In this document: piece by piece, positions 30,164 to 41,036 of the stretch
Layout: the number at the start of each line of letters is the position of its first letter
Numbering within the stretch: the first letter of the stretch is position 1
Source: Ciona intestinalis
Taxonomy: Eukaryota; Chordata; Ascidiacea; Phlebobranchia; Cionidae
Direction: 5' to 3'
NCBI RefSeq assembly: GCF_000224145.3
Contig: NC_020178.2
Span: 826,986-890,985 of the forward strand
DNA: 64,000 nt
Translations under genes and position numbers: made by a program
Notes under the pieces: generated by a model
Told to the model about the DNA's origin: nothing
Seen by the model: only the letters and a program-made list of their open reading frames with translations
The model's database searches: none

Positions 30164-33100
30164 CTGGTGTAAAAGGCCGATTGTAGAAAAAATTGTCACA
30201 AGATGAACATAGTTGTTTATTAAGATGAATTGCTTACTTGGAACAATTCCTACTCACCAGTCAACCTCTGTCCACTGATGATCTTCAACTTCATTGTTTT
30301 TGCAACTTCCTCTTCTTCTACTCCTCTCTGATCCGGAGGTTTAAGGATGTAACCACATCCTCCATTTTGCCGAAACTTCCCGTCGTATATTTCCATTTCT
30401 TCCCCCCGTGTTTGGTAGTTCAACGCAACTGAAGAATTAATTGCGTTATACACCTCATGCTCACTGTTAAGTTATAACATGGATGCCTTCTTATGCACCA
30501 GACACACATGGTGTATTCATACACCTTATGCTCACTGTTCAGTTATAGCATGGGTGTCTTATGCACCAGACACACATGGTGTATTCATACACCTTATGCT
30601 CACTGTTCAGTTATAGCATGGGTGTCTTCTTATGCACCAGACACACATTGTGTATTCATACACCTTACAAACAACTTACCTATCTGAAACCCAGCATTCC
30701 ATAAAGGCTGAGGATCATAATTACTTGAATCAGTCCTTGTACCAGCAGGATAAGTTCTACTTAGCTGTAGCTTATGATAATCAATTGTATCTTTCTGCTT
30801 GTGCTTAGCAAGCCTGTAAAAGGTAGTGAGAATAATATGCCTGGATTAAGTGTTCACTTTATAATTTATAGTATTTACACTGACAGATGTACAGACACAG
30901 TAGTTGTATGCCTGTGGCAAAATGCTTAGGGGTTCAATGTTTGACGCTGCTGTCATTGTTGGCATGTGGTATAATGACTGTTTTTCCCCGCTATATGAGG
31001 ATGAATAAGTTACATTCATTTATAATTTAGTGTATTCATGTACTTTTTCTCTAATATTCCAAGTTCCAACCTATTGGCCCCTATGAATTGTTTAAATTGT
31101 CAGTCATACATTTAATAAGTTACATTCATTCCCACCTGTTAGCTTTAGCCTCAGTAAAAGAAGACATCTCGGAAAATCGATATGGTTTGCACAGGTTAGA
31201 CGTCAGAGATTTAAACTTCACACTTTTACAATAAATCACCAGATCAGATAATGCCAGAGCTAGTTTGTGTTTTGTAACCTGTAAGTAAAGAGAAAGATTA
31301 AAGTGAGTCACTCCTGACGCATGTCTTAAGCGTATTACACCAGAGAAATAATTGAAATGTATTTAATGATTGAAAAGTAAATACAAAGCAGTAAATCTTG
31401 TAGCTATGAATATATTGTAACTTATTGCTTTTCCAAGTACTAACCAATTACTTATAAAAAAGGGAATTAAAAATTACTGTATTTCAATATTGGACATTTG
31501 TTCACATTAAATATTTCACTTACAATTTTTTTAATTTTGCAGTAAATAGGGTTATATTTACTTTATGTGAAAAAAATGTAACGTTATCACATGAAAAACT
31601 CACATCATCTTGCTTTTGTGATGATCTGTTTGACGATCCAGAAAATGATGATTTTGTTGCAGCATCACGTGAAAAACTAGTCATGCGTGAAACAGGTTTT
31701 TCTTCAAAGCTGGTCATGTCACTTGAACTTTCCGATAATGCTGTAAACTGTAAGTATTATATTAGACCTTATGTTCACTGTTGGGTTGTAACATGGGTGT
31801 ACACCAGTCACACATGGTGTATTCATACACCTTATGCTCACTGTCGAGTTATAACATGGATGTCTTCTTATACATCAGACACACATGGTGTATTTATACA
31901 CCCCATGCTCACTGTCAAGATATAACATACGTTCTTCTTATACACCGTGACACACCTAGTGTATTCATACACCTCATGCTCACTGTCGAGTTACAACATG
32001 AGTGTCTTCTAATTCATCAGACACACATGATACATCTACCACCTCATGCTCACTGTCAAGCACCCCCTCACCTTATACGTAAACATCTTTTCATCTTGTT
32101 GTGTTTTAATATCAGCTGCTTCATCTTCCAAACTAACATCATCAGCTTCATAATGGCATCGAGGGGGAAACTTTTTACCTTCAATATTGTTTGTATTATT
32201 TACAAGTTCTACATGTGGTATGTATGAATGAATGCAACTCATTTATTATGAATGAATGAATAAATGTAACTTACTTTATCCTCGCGTGGCCGGAAAACAC
32301 AGTAGTTATCNNNNNNNNNNNNNNNNNNNNNNNNNNNNNNNNNNNNNNNNNNNNNNNNNNNNNNNNNNNNNNNNNNNNNNNNNNNNNNNNNNNNNNNNNN
32401 NNNNNNNNNNNNNNNNNNNNNNNNNNNNNNNNNNNNNNNNNNNNNNNNNNNNNNNNNNNNNNNNNNNNNNNNNNNNNNNNNNNNNNNNNNNNNNNNNNNN
32501 NNNNNNNNNNNNNNNNNNNNNNNNNNNNNNNNNNNNNNNNNNNNNNNNNNGTCATGTAGGGCAGAGCAACCATGATTGTTATAATGCAAGAATGGATTTA
32601 GCAACTGAATAGCACACTCTGAAAGTATGTAGTAGATGAATGAATGTAACTTATTCATCGTAGAGTGGCGGGGCAACGGCATTCATTATAACACAGGTGT
32701 TCTGTTTCATACACCTTTCATACACAATAAGCAAAATGATCTAAATTATAAATATGATTTACCTTTCAGTAGTATCTTTCCCATAAGAGCATGTGGTGAA
32801 GGCAAGACACTTTCTCTCCCATTACTGATGACTGGCATAGTTAGAAGTTCACTACCAAGAATTCCCTGCATTCATGGTGGAAAAAAAATAAAATGTTTAT
32901 ATAATTAGTAAAACCTTATTACAGTTAGTAGAAACATAATACTTTGGTGTTAAACGGATGCAATTAGCACATAATATTTTGTATTTCCTAATCATGTTTA
33001 AATCAAATAACAACGCTTGTTTAGAGTCGTGCAGTTATATACAATTCGATCATATGACAGTTAGTAGAAACAATATAAAACACTGCAGTGTTAGATGGAT

Positions 33101-36100
33101 ACCATTAGCACCGTGGTTCCCAAAGTAGGCGCCGCGGCGCACTGGTGCGCCGCCGCAACTCGTCAAGTGAGCCGTGAAAGCTTGCAGAAATATTCCCAAT
33201 TGTTGAATAGCGATTGTCCCCTTGATTATTTAGCCTGCAGGTGCTTGAAAACAGGTTGGATATTTGCCTTTTCACCCCATATGCCCATAAGTAAAGTATA
33301 GAAAGTTTCGAAAAATACTTTGAATGCGCGTATAGCAACGCCTCGATTTAAAAAAGTTGGAAACCAGTGATATAGGAAATATAGCATGAAATGTCACGCT
33401 TAACGCAGTTGGCTATAAGTGCGCCGCAAACATTTTTAATAGTTCAAGTGGCGCCGGATGAAAAAAAAGTTTGGGAACCACTGCATTAGCATATAATACA
33501 CACTGTATAAAAGATTCTATATGGATGGAGTTCTGTTTGTCACAATTGGCCCCACTATACAAACCATTACAGTGTTTCCAAATTTAAATTTCCTACCTTT
33601 AGGTAGAACGCCATCTTTTCCTGTTGTGCAACACTGCAGTGATTCTCAATGCTCAATATAAGAGGGTAGTCTGAAACTTCAAATGCATATTTCCCAATCA
33701 CTTGAACAACATCTTTAAACTTTAACTTTGAAGTAAGTGTGTACCTACAGTGTTAATAAAAAATAATATATACATTGATAGAATTAATATATTGTTCATA
33801 AAAACTTCATAATATATTGTTCATAATATAGGCCTATTGTTCATAAAAACAATATATATGTTCAAAAAAATTCTAATATTTTAAATACAGAACTGCTACA
33901 TGCATTTGTTAGTTAGTATTCTGTTATAACAATAGCTTTTTTATTACTGTCATTTTGCTGCTAATTTCCTACTATTAGCTAATTACATAAATCTCTCCAT
34001 TTGTGCATTCGAAGAAATCAATAAAAAATTCTCAAAGAGCAATATTTTTAAAGAAATAAATAAAAAACTCTGTTATGTTGAAGCAATTATTTGACTGAGT
34101 TAGCTCGAGCGGTTGCGGTGAGTTGCTCCCGCTACGTATCGCTTGGGAAAACAAACTTTAGCTATAACTGTAGCTATAGTCCTAATTATTTTAAAATAAT
34201 ATATTGAAACAGTATATTACCCATGATATATAACAGGATCACCATCTGGTCCATCCCAACAGTCAAGTTCCACACATCTACAACCCTTTAGCAAGGCACT
34301 GGAAAAACACAGGTAAAAATTACTTATTTACAATTAATTGGAAGAACAAAAAAGTGGTCACAGACAGTCGAAAAAACCATTAATGTCCAATTTAGTCCAA
34401 ATTAGACTTCTAATAGAAAAGAAAAATGAAATTATATAAAACATAAATTGATACTTTCTTACTTCATGTAAGCATCGGTGCTGCTAGGGTCTTTTATTTG
34501 ATCTCCAGTTAAATATGTATTGTGTGAGGAAGCAATGAAGTAATGAGATAAAGGCTGCTTCATGTCCTGGTATACCTGATAAAATAAGTCGAATTATTTG
34601 GTGCTTGTTTAAATGAATGAATGTAACTTATTTATCCTCGCTTGGTTGGGCAACAACAATCGTTATAACACAGGTGTTTTGTTACGTACACCTTGTGCCC
34701 GCAAACGAATGTATGAATGTATCTTGTTTATCCTCGCGTCGCAGGCAAAGCCACAGTTATAACACAGGTGTTCTGTTTTATATCTATGCTTTATACTCCC
34801 ATCCAAATTGACTGAGACTGAAGTATTGGCCTGAAACAAAACCTAGTATTTCTACTGGAGTGACTTAGACTCCAAGAAAGAGATAGAGAGAGAGAGATAT
34901 TTTTTGTTTAAAACACGATCAGAATATTTGGTTAATATGTGCTAAAGGTGTCCCATCTTACCCCACAGTACTACATAATTTCTACCTTATCATGTCGCCA
35001 GTTAAATATTGCTGAATAGTTGGAATTGAGAAATAAAGAAAATCCACGTGGTGACATTTGGTGGGCGTGTCTGGACACGTCTTCCACCTCATAATCTTCA
35101 ATTATTTGCTCACAGTCACCTTCTGTTACATCGGTGTCTTTCTGTGTTTTCTTTATCAAGGCAGGGATTTGTTAAAACTAAATTTCATATGGGCTGGTTA
35201 ATAGTAATTCTATACATTGGTTTTCCATACAAAAGTTCCTACAGCAATGACCTGAGATTTTAGCATAAATTGCCCATTTTTCCAGCTTTACTGTAAAAAG
35301 TGAGTTAAAAATTGCTTAATTGTTATATATATATTATGCCTTAATCTATTTTACATGGGTCACAACAGAGACCTAGGATTTAGGTATAAATCAACCAATT
35401 GAGCCATCTTTAGTGTAAAGTCCACTAAGCTGTTATGCAAAACACAATTTTCCTCCCTTTTAAAACTTTAAAGCACATTTTTATTGCCAAATGAAAACAG
35501 GTGTAGGTTTTATTGTACCTTCATTCACACTGTAAACTTTTATGACTCTTAGCTCCATAATTTACTACCCAACTTTTTATATTGTGGTAATAGATGTGGC
35601 CTATACGCCAAGTGTCTTAAATTTAAAGATATCAAAATGCTGAATTCCATAACATAATATTTTATTCTTGCATGGTAGGTTAATTTAGAGTTATAACTTT
35701 GGTGGTATATTGTGCTGTATCATATATAGTGGCTCTACATTATACACCTTATGCCCATTTGCAAGTTATTATAAGTATGCATTTTTGTGGTTCACTGTTT
35801 AATGTATGGTTTTTAACTCTATCAAGTTTTTATAAAGAAAAATGGACTCATATTTTATTTGAATGAGAGATTGGCGATGCCATTTAGGCAAAATATATAT
35901 GTTATACAATTGGTTGGACTTGATTTTTGTCTGTTTTTGTCAACCTTAAACAATCTGAAATACCCCGGCTATAAATTAATGTCAGACCAAGCTATTATAG
36001 TATTTAGAAAAAAATTTAAACCTGCAGAAATTTGTAAAGCTCCCTGCTAGTAATTGCCAACTTGTCTGCCGATATTTCTTGAAACAATTTCGAGATTTCG

Positions 36101-39100
36101 GCGCGTTTCGTCATAAATTCATAAAACCCAGTGAATGCACTGAAGTCTTGTAAGGTGTCTTCTGCACGTTTCTGTTAAAAATGTTTATTTTTAATGAATG
36201 TTGCAGAAAACTTTTGTTTTCAGGGTGTTCTGTTTAATCCACCTCGTGCCTGCTTGTGAGTTACCAAGTATGTGCTTTGTGGGTGATTGGAAAAGGGTTC
36301 TTTTTTTGCTATAAATGAATGTCTTAGATTTAGTGTTGGGGCCGTATGTGTTCTAGGATAAAAACATTGTGTTTCTTGTTTTCGATACATCTTAAAAATT
36401 ATTATCAAATGTCCTTTTGCAAAACAGCTTTTACTGTGTGCTCAGCAAACATATTGTTTGCCCTCATTTTAATGTAGATTTAGAGTCCCAGTGTTTAAAA
36501 TGACGAGGTGGTATCAGAGAAAACATGTCCTGATTTAAGGGAGTTGTGTACAAAGGAAAAATACCTGGCAACACTGCAAATAAATCGCCTACGCACCTAT
36601 TGGGTGGGAAGCACTGGTAACAAACGTGTTGTGAAAAACGTTACATTTGTGATAACTTGTAAGCTGGCATGAGGTGTATGAAACAGAACACCTGTTTAAA
36701 AACGATTGTCGTTTTGTCTTGCCCAAGGACATAGCCTACACGCCTACAACTGTGACAGCGTAGGGTTTCGAATCAGTTACCGTCTGATTAAGAACGCGTT
36801 TTTACACTGCAAATTACGAACGCGTTTTACACTGTTCGCTCACACTAGGAAACTTGAACGTTATTGTTGTGGAATGATACAACAGTACCTCTATGGACGT
36901 TAACTCTACACGCCGTTGTAAAATATACGAATACACGATCGAGGCATACTACTTTTTCAAGTCCAAGCATTTCCCAATTAATACAAGTTTTTCGTGTTTC
37001 GGGCCTTGGCCGTTGTCTACAAATACGTAAGTCAATACTTGTAACAATCGAAAAGTCACCTAAATCTAACTATGCGTATTTTATTAAACACGATTTTTTA
37101 TTGCGTTTCAGACCCTTTATGTTTAAATGTTATTATATCAAAAACGTATTTTCGAAAACTAAAACAGTCTTTGTTTAAAAATCTTTTAGATTATAATCAA
37201 TTGTAAACAAGTTAAAAGTTTCAGTACTTACGAAAAAATGGTGCCTTGTATACGTTGTTACTGGCACGCCGCTCTTGCGTAGAAGTTTCTTCGCTTCTTT
37301 GAAAGTAACGAACCCGTTTTTGTCGGCATCGAAACTGTTAAATAACTCCCATACAAACGTAAAGTAAGAGTTAAGGAATATGATAATTGAATAAGAGGCT
37401 GATGATGTCATTTAGGCGAAATATATATCTTACAGAAGAGGCCACAATTTGTTGGAATTGTGTTTTTGTTACATATTTCGTAACACTTGATTCTTAAGCG
37501 ACGATATAATTGGGCTTAGCTAACTGCAAAAACGTTAAAGAATTCATTAGGAATGTATATATATATGAAAAAAAAGTTGCGAATATCGTTGGAAAATGTA
37601 TTCTATATGTGTGAGGTACCGTAGCGTGGCACGCCATGGGTCCTATGATTTAGGCCAGGATCGGCTCGTTACGAAAGTGGTATAATTACTAGACGGGTGA
37701 GTCCAGACGTGGTCCTATTTGTTAAAATGTTTGTAACCTGTTCCTAACTAAATAAATCGCCTACGGACACCTGTTGTAGCGGAAACCCATGTTCTGTGAC
37801 ATTTACTTGTTAAATATCCAACATAGAATTAACAAAGGATATAACTCGTGTTGTAGTCTTGGTGTAAGACTCTTTATCCGTCGTGTCAGTAAATTTAAAC
37901 CCAGAATCCAGTTCGAGGCAGTTTCTTCGCTCGGCGCCACGAAATTAAGGACCACGCTGTTGGAGTTGTCGACCACCATCGAAAAACACTGGGACTCCGA
38001 GACCTTTTTAGTTGAAGCAATTGCATTTCCTGTCCGGACGATTCGGATATGACGTATGTCGACTGTGACGTAAAAGTGATGTCATTATTTATCCATTAAA
38101 GAATGGATGTAAGTTATTTATCCTCGCGTGGTAAGACAAAAAAGAGGTCGTTACAACATGGATGTTCTGTTTCATAAACCTCGTGCCTGCTAACGAGTTA
38201 CAACACAGCGAACTTTTTAAGGGCCACTGGGTTTAAGCAATTACTATTAGGTGTATTGCTCTAGCACAAACACGCTCAATGGTAGCAGCGTCGAGCCTCG
38301 AACCCATTATCTTTTGGGTAGAGGCAGACGCTAACCAGCGCTAATGATTTGTCACAGCGTCGGGCAAATTCATTCATTCATTATCGTCTGTATAGGACTG
38401 GAAAGCTTTGTACACATTAGAATTAAACTCTACTGTTTGCAGATCTAACCGCGACTGCGCCGCCCCTTTTGTTTACCGTCTATTGTCCGCTCACACTAGG
38501 AAACTTTGCTCATTCTGCCTCGCGATTTTGAAAGACGCTACATTAGAACCTGTTTTGTGACTTTTAGAACGCTGTAAATTAAACCACCGTCTTAGTAACT
38601 GGTTTCTCTTCGCGTTAAAACTTCTTGATCATATTTTATTGTCAGCAAACACCTATATAACTTCTCAACACTTTATTGCTGTGTGTAACGTATACGCCAT
38701 ACGTCACGTATAGCACATAGTTACATTTCGTGTATAAAAGCATATTCAATACAAATACTAAGGTTGTATATTAGTCACATCTTTGATAAATGAAACACAC
38801 GTATATTTTCGTACCTGAAGTGTTTCGCAGTAGTTACACGATGCATATGCAGAATCAAACACATTTTTATCGTATGTGGCAGTTTATAGTAGAGTTGGAT
38901 GGGCCATGTTTTTATTTATTTTTATTGTCACATTTGGTAGTAAACAAAGATTATTTACACAATTGTAAAACCATATCCCCGCGAGTTTAAAATACCGTTG
39001 TTAATTGTTAAAAACAGGATGAACACGTAAACACGTACCTTTTCGTTCCCTTCTACTAGCGCAACATACACCTTCCGGTACGTAACGAAAGTATAAGAAG

Positions 39101-40316
39101 TCGTCGTCCAGCCTACACCTAACGTATTTTTGTCGCACCCACCACCGTTTCTTACGAACAAGAAGAAATCGTTCTCCAGATTGTAGCCGTTGAAAGATTT
39201 CTGCAATTGAAATAAGTTATAAAGTACTGTGGTGTAAGATGGATACCGTTAACACATAATAAATCGTGTTTTTTTTTAAATTAACAACGCTCTTTTCGAG
39301 TCGTGAGGATACAGTTATAAAATTCTTTGTTTTCTACCAAATGGGACGATAAAAGAGAATGAAAAGCTGTCTCAGCCTAGGCTAAACTACTACATTGTAC
39401 TGTTTTACTTTAACATTTTGAAGGGCATTACAAAATAAATTTTGGGTGCGTTTATAGCTCGACTTTTGGCATCTTTTCGTGTTAAAACGTACGGTATATA
39501 AACCCGTGTTAAAAAACAAAACAAAGCGTAAAACGTATTTTGTCTAGTGGCCTGTAACTCAGTATTTAAGATTTACAATTTGTTATAATTATAAAAAACG
39601 TCAAGTAAAACGAACAGAAACACCAAAATTCTTCGTTATCATATGGTACACCAATATGGGTTAGTAGTTCTATGTGTTCGTGCCCATATATCAATTAAGC
39701 TATTAACCAAATCAAAGTAATGCCGCCTTTGCATTTGTGTGCATACATTTACTTTGTTTGCTTAAAATTACAGGGACTTTAGACCTCATTGTGTATTTTA
39801 GCTGGCACAGATTGTTTATCGCATGTTAAAAGTTTTGACTGTTTCAAAACCCGTTCATAGCTTTTAAACGAAACGAAACGAAACTTTACCGATTATAGCA
39901 AACTACGTTTCGCTGCACAGGGAATACTATTCAAATTACGATAACTTAATACAGAACATTTCATTTGTGGAACTTATAACTTAAATTCGCAGTTAAAAAA
40001 ATGTTCACAATCTACATACGCTTTGTAAACAGTTATCTTTTCGAAAATAGCATTAATGTGTTATATTTTATAACGTACAAGATGCCTCGCCACGCAAAGA
40101 TAAATAAGTGACATTGATTCATTAATTACCTGTAAGTTCCACGTTGGCACAGATAGCTTTGTGTAGGTTCGTAGGTACGTTTCTGTGATGGCTTATAGGC
40201 GTCTTACGAATACTCTGCGGCTTTTGTAAACTGCCCAACTTATACGCTTTTAATGTGTCGTTTTTGACCAAGCATTCGAGCGCTGAGACATTCTTACTGT
40301 CCGTCTCATTTCCCAT
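25961..40316 (-). CDS. PLCD: Phosphoinositide phospholipase C, delta type, complete
   Basis: Eighteen exons: 40316-40130, 39200-39039, 38029-37846, about 37400-37232, 36171-36022, 35150-34986, 34575-34463, 34298-34221, 33744-33597, 32865-32763, 32208-32072, 31747-31604, 31278-31136, 30813-30680, 30428-30258, 30163-30059, 26601-26464 and 26097-25961 (TGA at 25963-25961). The order PH, EF hands, X, linker, Y, C2 with a PH domain and no SH2 is that of PLC-delta. The enzyme cleaves PIP2 into IP3 and diacylglycerol at membranes. Catalytic residues are present: SSHNTYL (His-Asn), VELDCWDG (Glu/Asp), VIYHGYTLTSK (second His), SIENHC (Glu). Start: first ATG (MGNETDSK), just after a TTTTGCAG that may be a cis or trans splice acceptor. 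Only the border between exons 3 and 4 is unresolved. The product is about 850 residues, longer than usual because of the X-Y linker. Confidence 0.9.
26116..26248 (+). mobile_element. SINE body copy in the last PLC intron
   Basis: It runs AATCACCCACAAAGTTACA through GTATAAAACGAAACACCGG to GATAAATAAGTTACATTCATTC, and starts close to the acceptor of the last PLC exon. A minus fragment of the upper SINE body is at 26324-26392. Confidence 0.75.
26696..27706 (+). repeat. 71-bp minisatellite array, about 14 units
   Basis: The units vary in the spacer: GGGTGTCTTCTT types first, then ATTACCGTCTTTT types, then units with GGTGAATTCATAC. This suggests several rounds of local amplification. It is antisense to PLC and ends 12 bp from the donor of the vWA exon 27863-27718. 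Confidence 0.93.
27718..28376 (-). CDS. Two exons of a von Willebrand A domain, complement factor B/C2-like, fragment
   Basis: Exon 28376-28272 (its 5' end is in the N gap) reads [17 protein letters not shown], with the MIDAS motif DLSRS, and ends FAEKLVER. Exon 27863-27718 starts in the same phase ([20 protein letters not shown]) and ends [11 protein letters not shown]. Together they match the first half of the complement factor B/C2 vWA domain, whose MIDAS binds the metal-bridged partner C3b. The second half, the serine protease domain and the complement-control modules are not visible nearby. The fragment sits on the PLC strand, inside a PLC intron and at an assembly gap. It may be a nested gene relic, part of a gene whose rest is missing, or a scaffolding error. 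Confidence 0.7.
27955..28215 (-). mobile_element. Full-length SINE with tRNA-derived head
   Basis: Read on minus from 28215: the head GCCGTGGCAAAGTGGTTAGCG resembles a tRNA A box and GGGTTTAAGGCTC a B box. The body follows (ATTGTGGGCGAATGTGTC, GGCAATTGCTTCAACCCAG, CACCCACAAAGTTACATACG), then the AACACCTATGTTATAAC region. This shows the architecture of the whole family in the window. It is not a functional tRNA gene. Confidence 0.85.
28377..28501. other. Assembly gap (125 N)
   Basis: It lies at the 5' edge of the vWA exon 28376-28272. Anything spanning it is unresolved. Confidence 0.99.
28968..30012 (+). repeat. 71-bp minisatellite, largest and most uniform array
   Basis: About 14-15 units. 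Those from about 29,570 to 29,990 are essentially identical, while the left units differ by one or two bases. Each unit contains ATACACCA/TGGTGTAT arms (8-base loop) and the hairpin GGTGTAT-TC-ATACACC. Since 71 is not a multiple of 3, all three frames rotate through the array and give overlapping 60-codon open frames; it is not a gene. Confidence 0.97.
30258..31278 (-). CDS. PLCD: PLC exons 13-15: Y domain and start of C2
   Basis: Exons are 31278-31136 ([17 protein letters not shown]), 30813-30680 ([27 protein letters not shown]) and 30428-30258 ([39 protein letters not shown]). These are the substrate-binding Y half and the first C2 strand. Confidence 0.93.
30446..30667 (+). repeat. 71-bp minisatellite filling PLC intron 30429-30679
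   Basis: Three units cover the intron to within 18 bp of the acceptor (30429) and 13 bp of the donor (30679). They are antisense to PLC. Confidence 0.93.
30905..31020 (+). mobile_element. SINE fragment with tRNA-like head remnant
   Basis: ATGCCTGTGGCAAAATGCTTA is followed by GGGGTTCAATG and GCTGCTGTCATTGTTGGC, then a jump to GATGAATAAGTTACATTCATT. It is internally deleted. Confidence 0.65.
31604..32208 (-). CDS. PLCD: PLC exons 11-12: extended X-Y linker
   Basis: Exon 32208-32072 starts [15 protein letters not shown] and turns acidic ([15 protein letters not shown]). Exon 31747-31604 is Ser/Thr-rich ([28 protein letters not shown]) with no family match. A negatively charged linker is autoinhibitory in PLCs; the serine-rich exon looks like a phosphorylation-prone insertion (inference). 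Confidence 0.85.
31764..32060 (+). repeat. 71-bp minisatellite filling PLC intron 31748-32071
   Basis: About four degenerate units cover the 324-bp intron to within 16 and 11 bp of the splice sites. On the gene strand the donor GTGAGG is followed almost at once by CTTGACAGTGAGCATGAGG. Confidence 0.93.
32224..32720. mobile_element. SINE copies flanking a 240-N assembly gap
   Basis: A minus-orientation copy begins at 32224 (GAATGAATG, GTAACTTACTTTATCCTCG) and enters the N run 32311-32550. Another minus copy is at 32635-32718. Repeats on both sides probably caused the gap. Confidence 0.7.
32763..34575 (-). CDS. PLCD: PLC exons 7-10: catalytic X domain
   Basis: Exons are 34575-34463 ([20 protein letters not shown]), 34298-34221 ([17 protein letters not shown]), 33744-33597 ([25 protein letters not shown]) and 32865-32763 ([24 protein letters not shown]). 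Both catalytic histidines and the calcium-ligand Asn, Glu, Asp and Glu positions of PLC are kept, so the enzyme should be active. Confidence 0.92.
33111..33483. mobile_element. Non-autonomous hAT-type element with 8-bp target duplication
   Basis: The left end CCGTGGTTCCCAAAGTAGGC and the right end (reverse) CAGTGGTTCCCAAACTTTTT are inverted termini of hAT type. The 8-bp CATTAGCA occurs immediately outside both ends (33103-33110 and 33484-33491), a clean target-site duplication. It is 373 bp, GC-rich at the ends, and has no transposase. It is inserted in an older MITE within PLC intron 32866-33596. Confidence 0.88.
34612..34790 (-). mobile_element. Two adjacent SINE body fragments
   Basis: GAATGTAACTTATTTATCCTC, GTTATAACACAGGTGTTTTG and TTGTGCCCGC occur at 34612-34700; a second partial copy follows at 34707-34790. 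They lie in a PLC intron, next to the X-domain exon 34575-34463. Confidence 0.7.
34986..36171 (-). CDS. PLCD: PLC exons 5-6: remaining EF hands
   Basis: Exon 36171-36022 reads [20 protein letters not shown] and [11 protein letters not shown], the degenerate EF region of PLC-delta. Exon 35150-34986 carries [18 protein letters not shown] and [15 protein letters not shown], which leads into the X domain. All borders are in phase 0. Confidence 0.85.
36640..36770. mobile_element. SINE fragments in PLC intron
   Basis: TAACTTGTAAGCTGGCATGAGG, GTGTATGAAACAGAACACC and AACGATTGTCGTTTTG form a plus fragment. CTTGCCCAAGGACATAGCC belongs to a minus upper-body fragment. A further minus piece is at 36215-36290. 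Confidence 0.6.
37232..40316 (-). CDS. PLCD: PLC exons 1-4: N-terminus, PH domain, first EF hand
   Basis: Exon 1 (40316-40130) is a 62-residue lead of low similarity. Exon 2 reads [19 protein letters not shown], a very basic PH start suited to phosphoinositide binding. Exon 3 (38029-37846) closes the PH domain: [30 protein letters not shown]. Exon 4 has a canonical EF loop [12 protein letters not shown], with calcium ligands at positions 1, 3, 5 and 12, and ends TTYTRHHFF. Exon 3 ends in phase 2 if it stops at GA|GTTATA, but no in-frame acceptor fits that phase upstream of exon 4. An extra small exon or another donor may exist. Confidence 0.75.
38099..38365 (-). mobile_element. Near full-length SINE with tRNA-like head
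   Basis: It starts GAATGGATGTAAGTTATTTA, runs through TGTTCTGTTTCATAAACCTCG and the upper body, to GAGCCTCGAACCCATTAT (B-box reverse complement) and AGAGGCAGACGCTAACCAGCG. Confidence 0.75.
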
Positions 40317-41036
40317 GCTAATATAGCTTGATTCTATAACCTGCAAAAGACTAAAGACGTACTTCTATAGATATAGGCAGAGTCTGTATAGTAAAATCTT
40401 AGACCGTTAACGCCTTTAAGGTTTATTTGCCTTTTTCTGACATAAATCCAGACTAATTTCCAAAGAATCCACCTTGGAAGACGCTGTCTCTCTGGCACAT
40501 CACAAGCTTTATTAACAGGCCGACCACTGCTAAGTTATAACCTAACTCCCACCCAAACAACGCTGTTTCCAACTTTACCCCACAGCGTGTTCAAAACAGT
40601 GTGTAACTAGTCTGCGGTCCACGCTTTGTTTACTCAAGAGAAGTTAAAAAAAAGATTTTAAAACCCTTTTGAAGTAAAGTTTTGCTCTTCTAAAAGAAAA
40701 ACGAAACCGTTTACATTGAAAACATTAATATTTTTGCCACTTTAATCGAATTCGCAGCAGGTATATATTGTTTGATTTTTGTTTTAAGATTAAAAGACTT
40801 TTTAAAGCAGTATGAATCAGTATTCATCAGACATTTATTTTACGAGCTAATCTTTTCTCCCTAAGTTTTATTATCCCATTAAACCAAGTCACACTCCTGT
40901 GTGAAAACGGTATATGATAACCAGTTCATTCCTCTACGCATTCACTTCAGTTCTTATAGTCGGTTAAAACGCTCCCCTATTCGAAAACGAAAAATTATTT
41001 TAACGTGAGTTCCGCTGAATGGCGTTAAAGCGTCAC

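Noticed and set aside
33095..33338. Open frames on both strands
   Set aside because: They lie inside the hAT-type element; no transposase similarity.
34090..34145. Possible tRNA (GTTAGCTCGAGCGGTTGCGG)
   Set aside because: No B box or acceptor pairing follows at the right distance.
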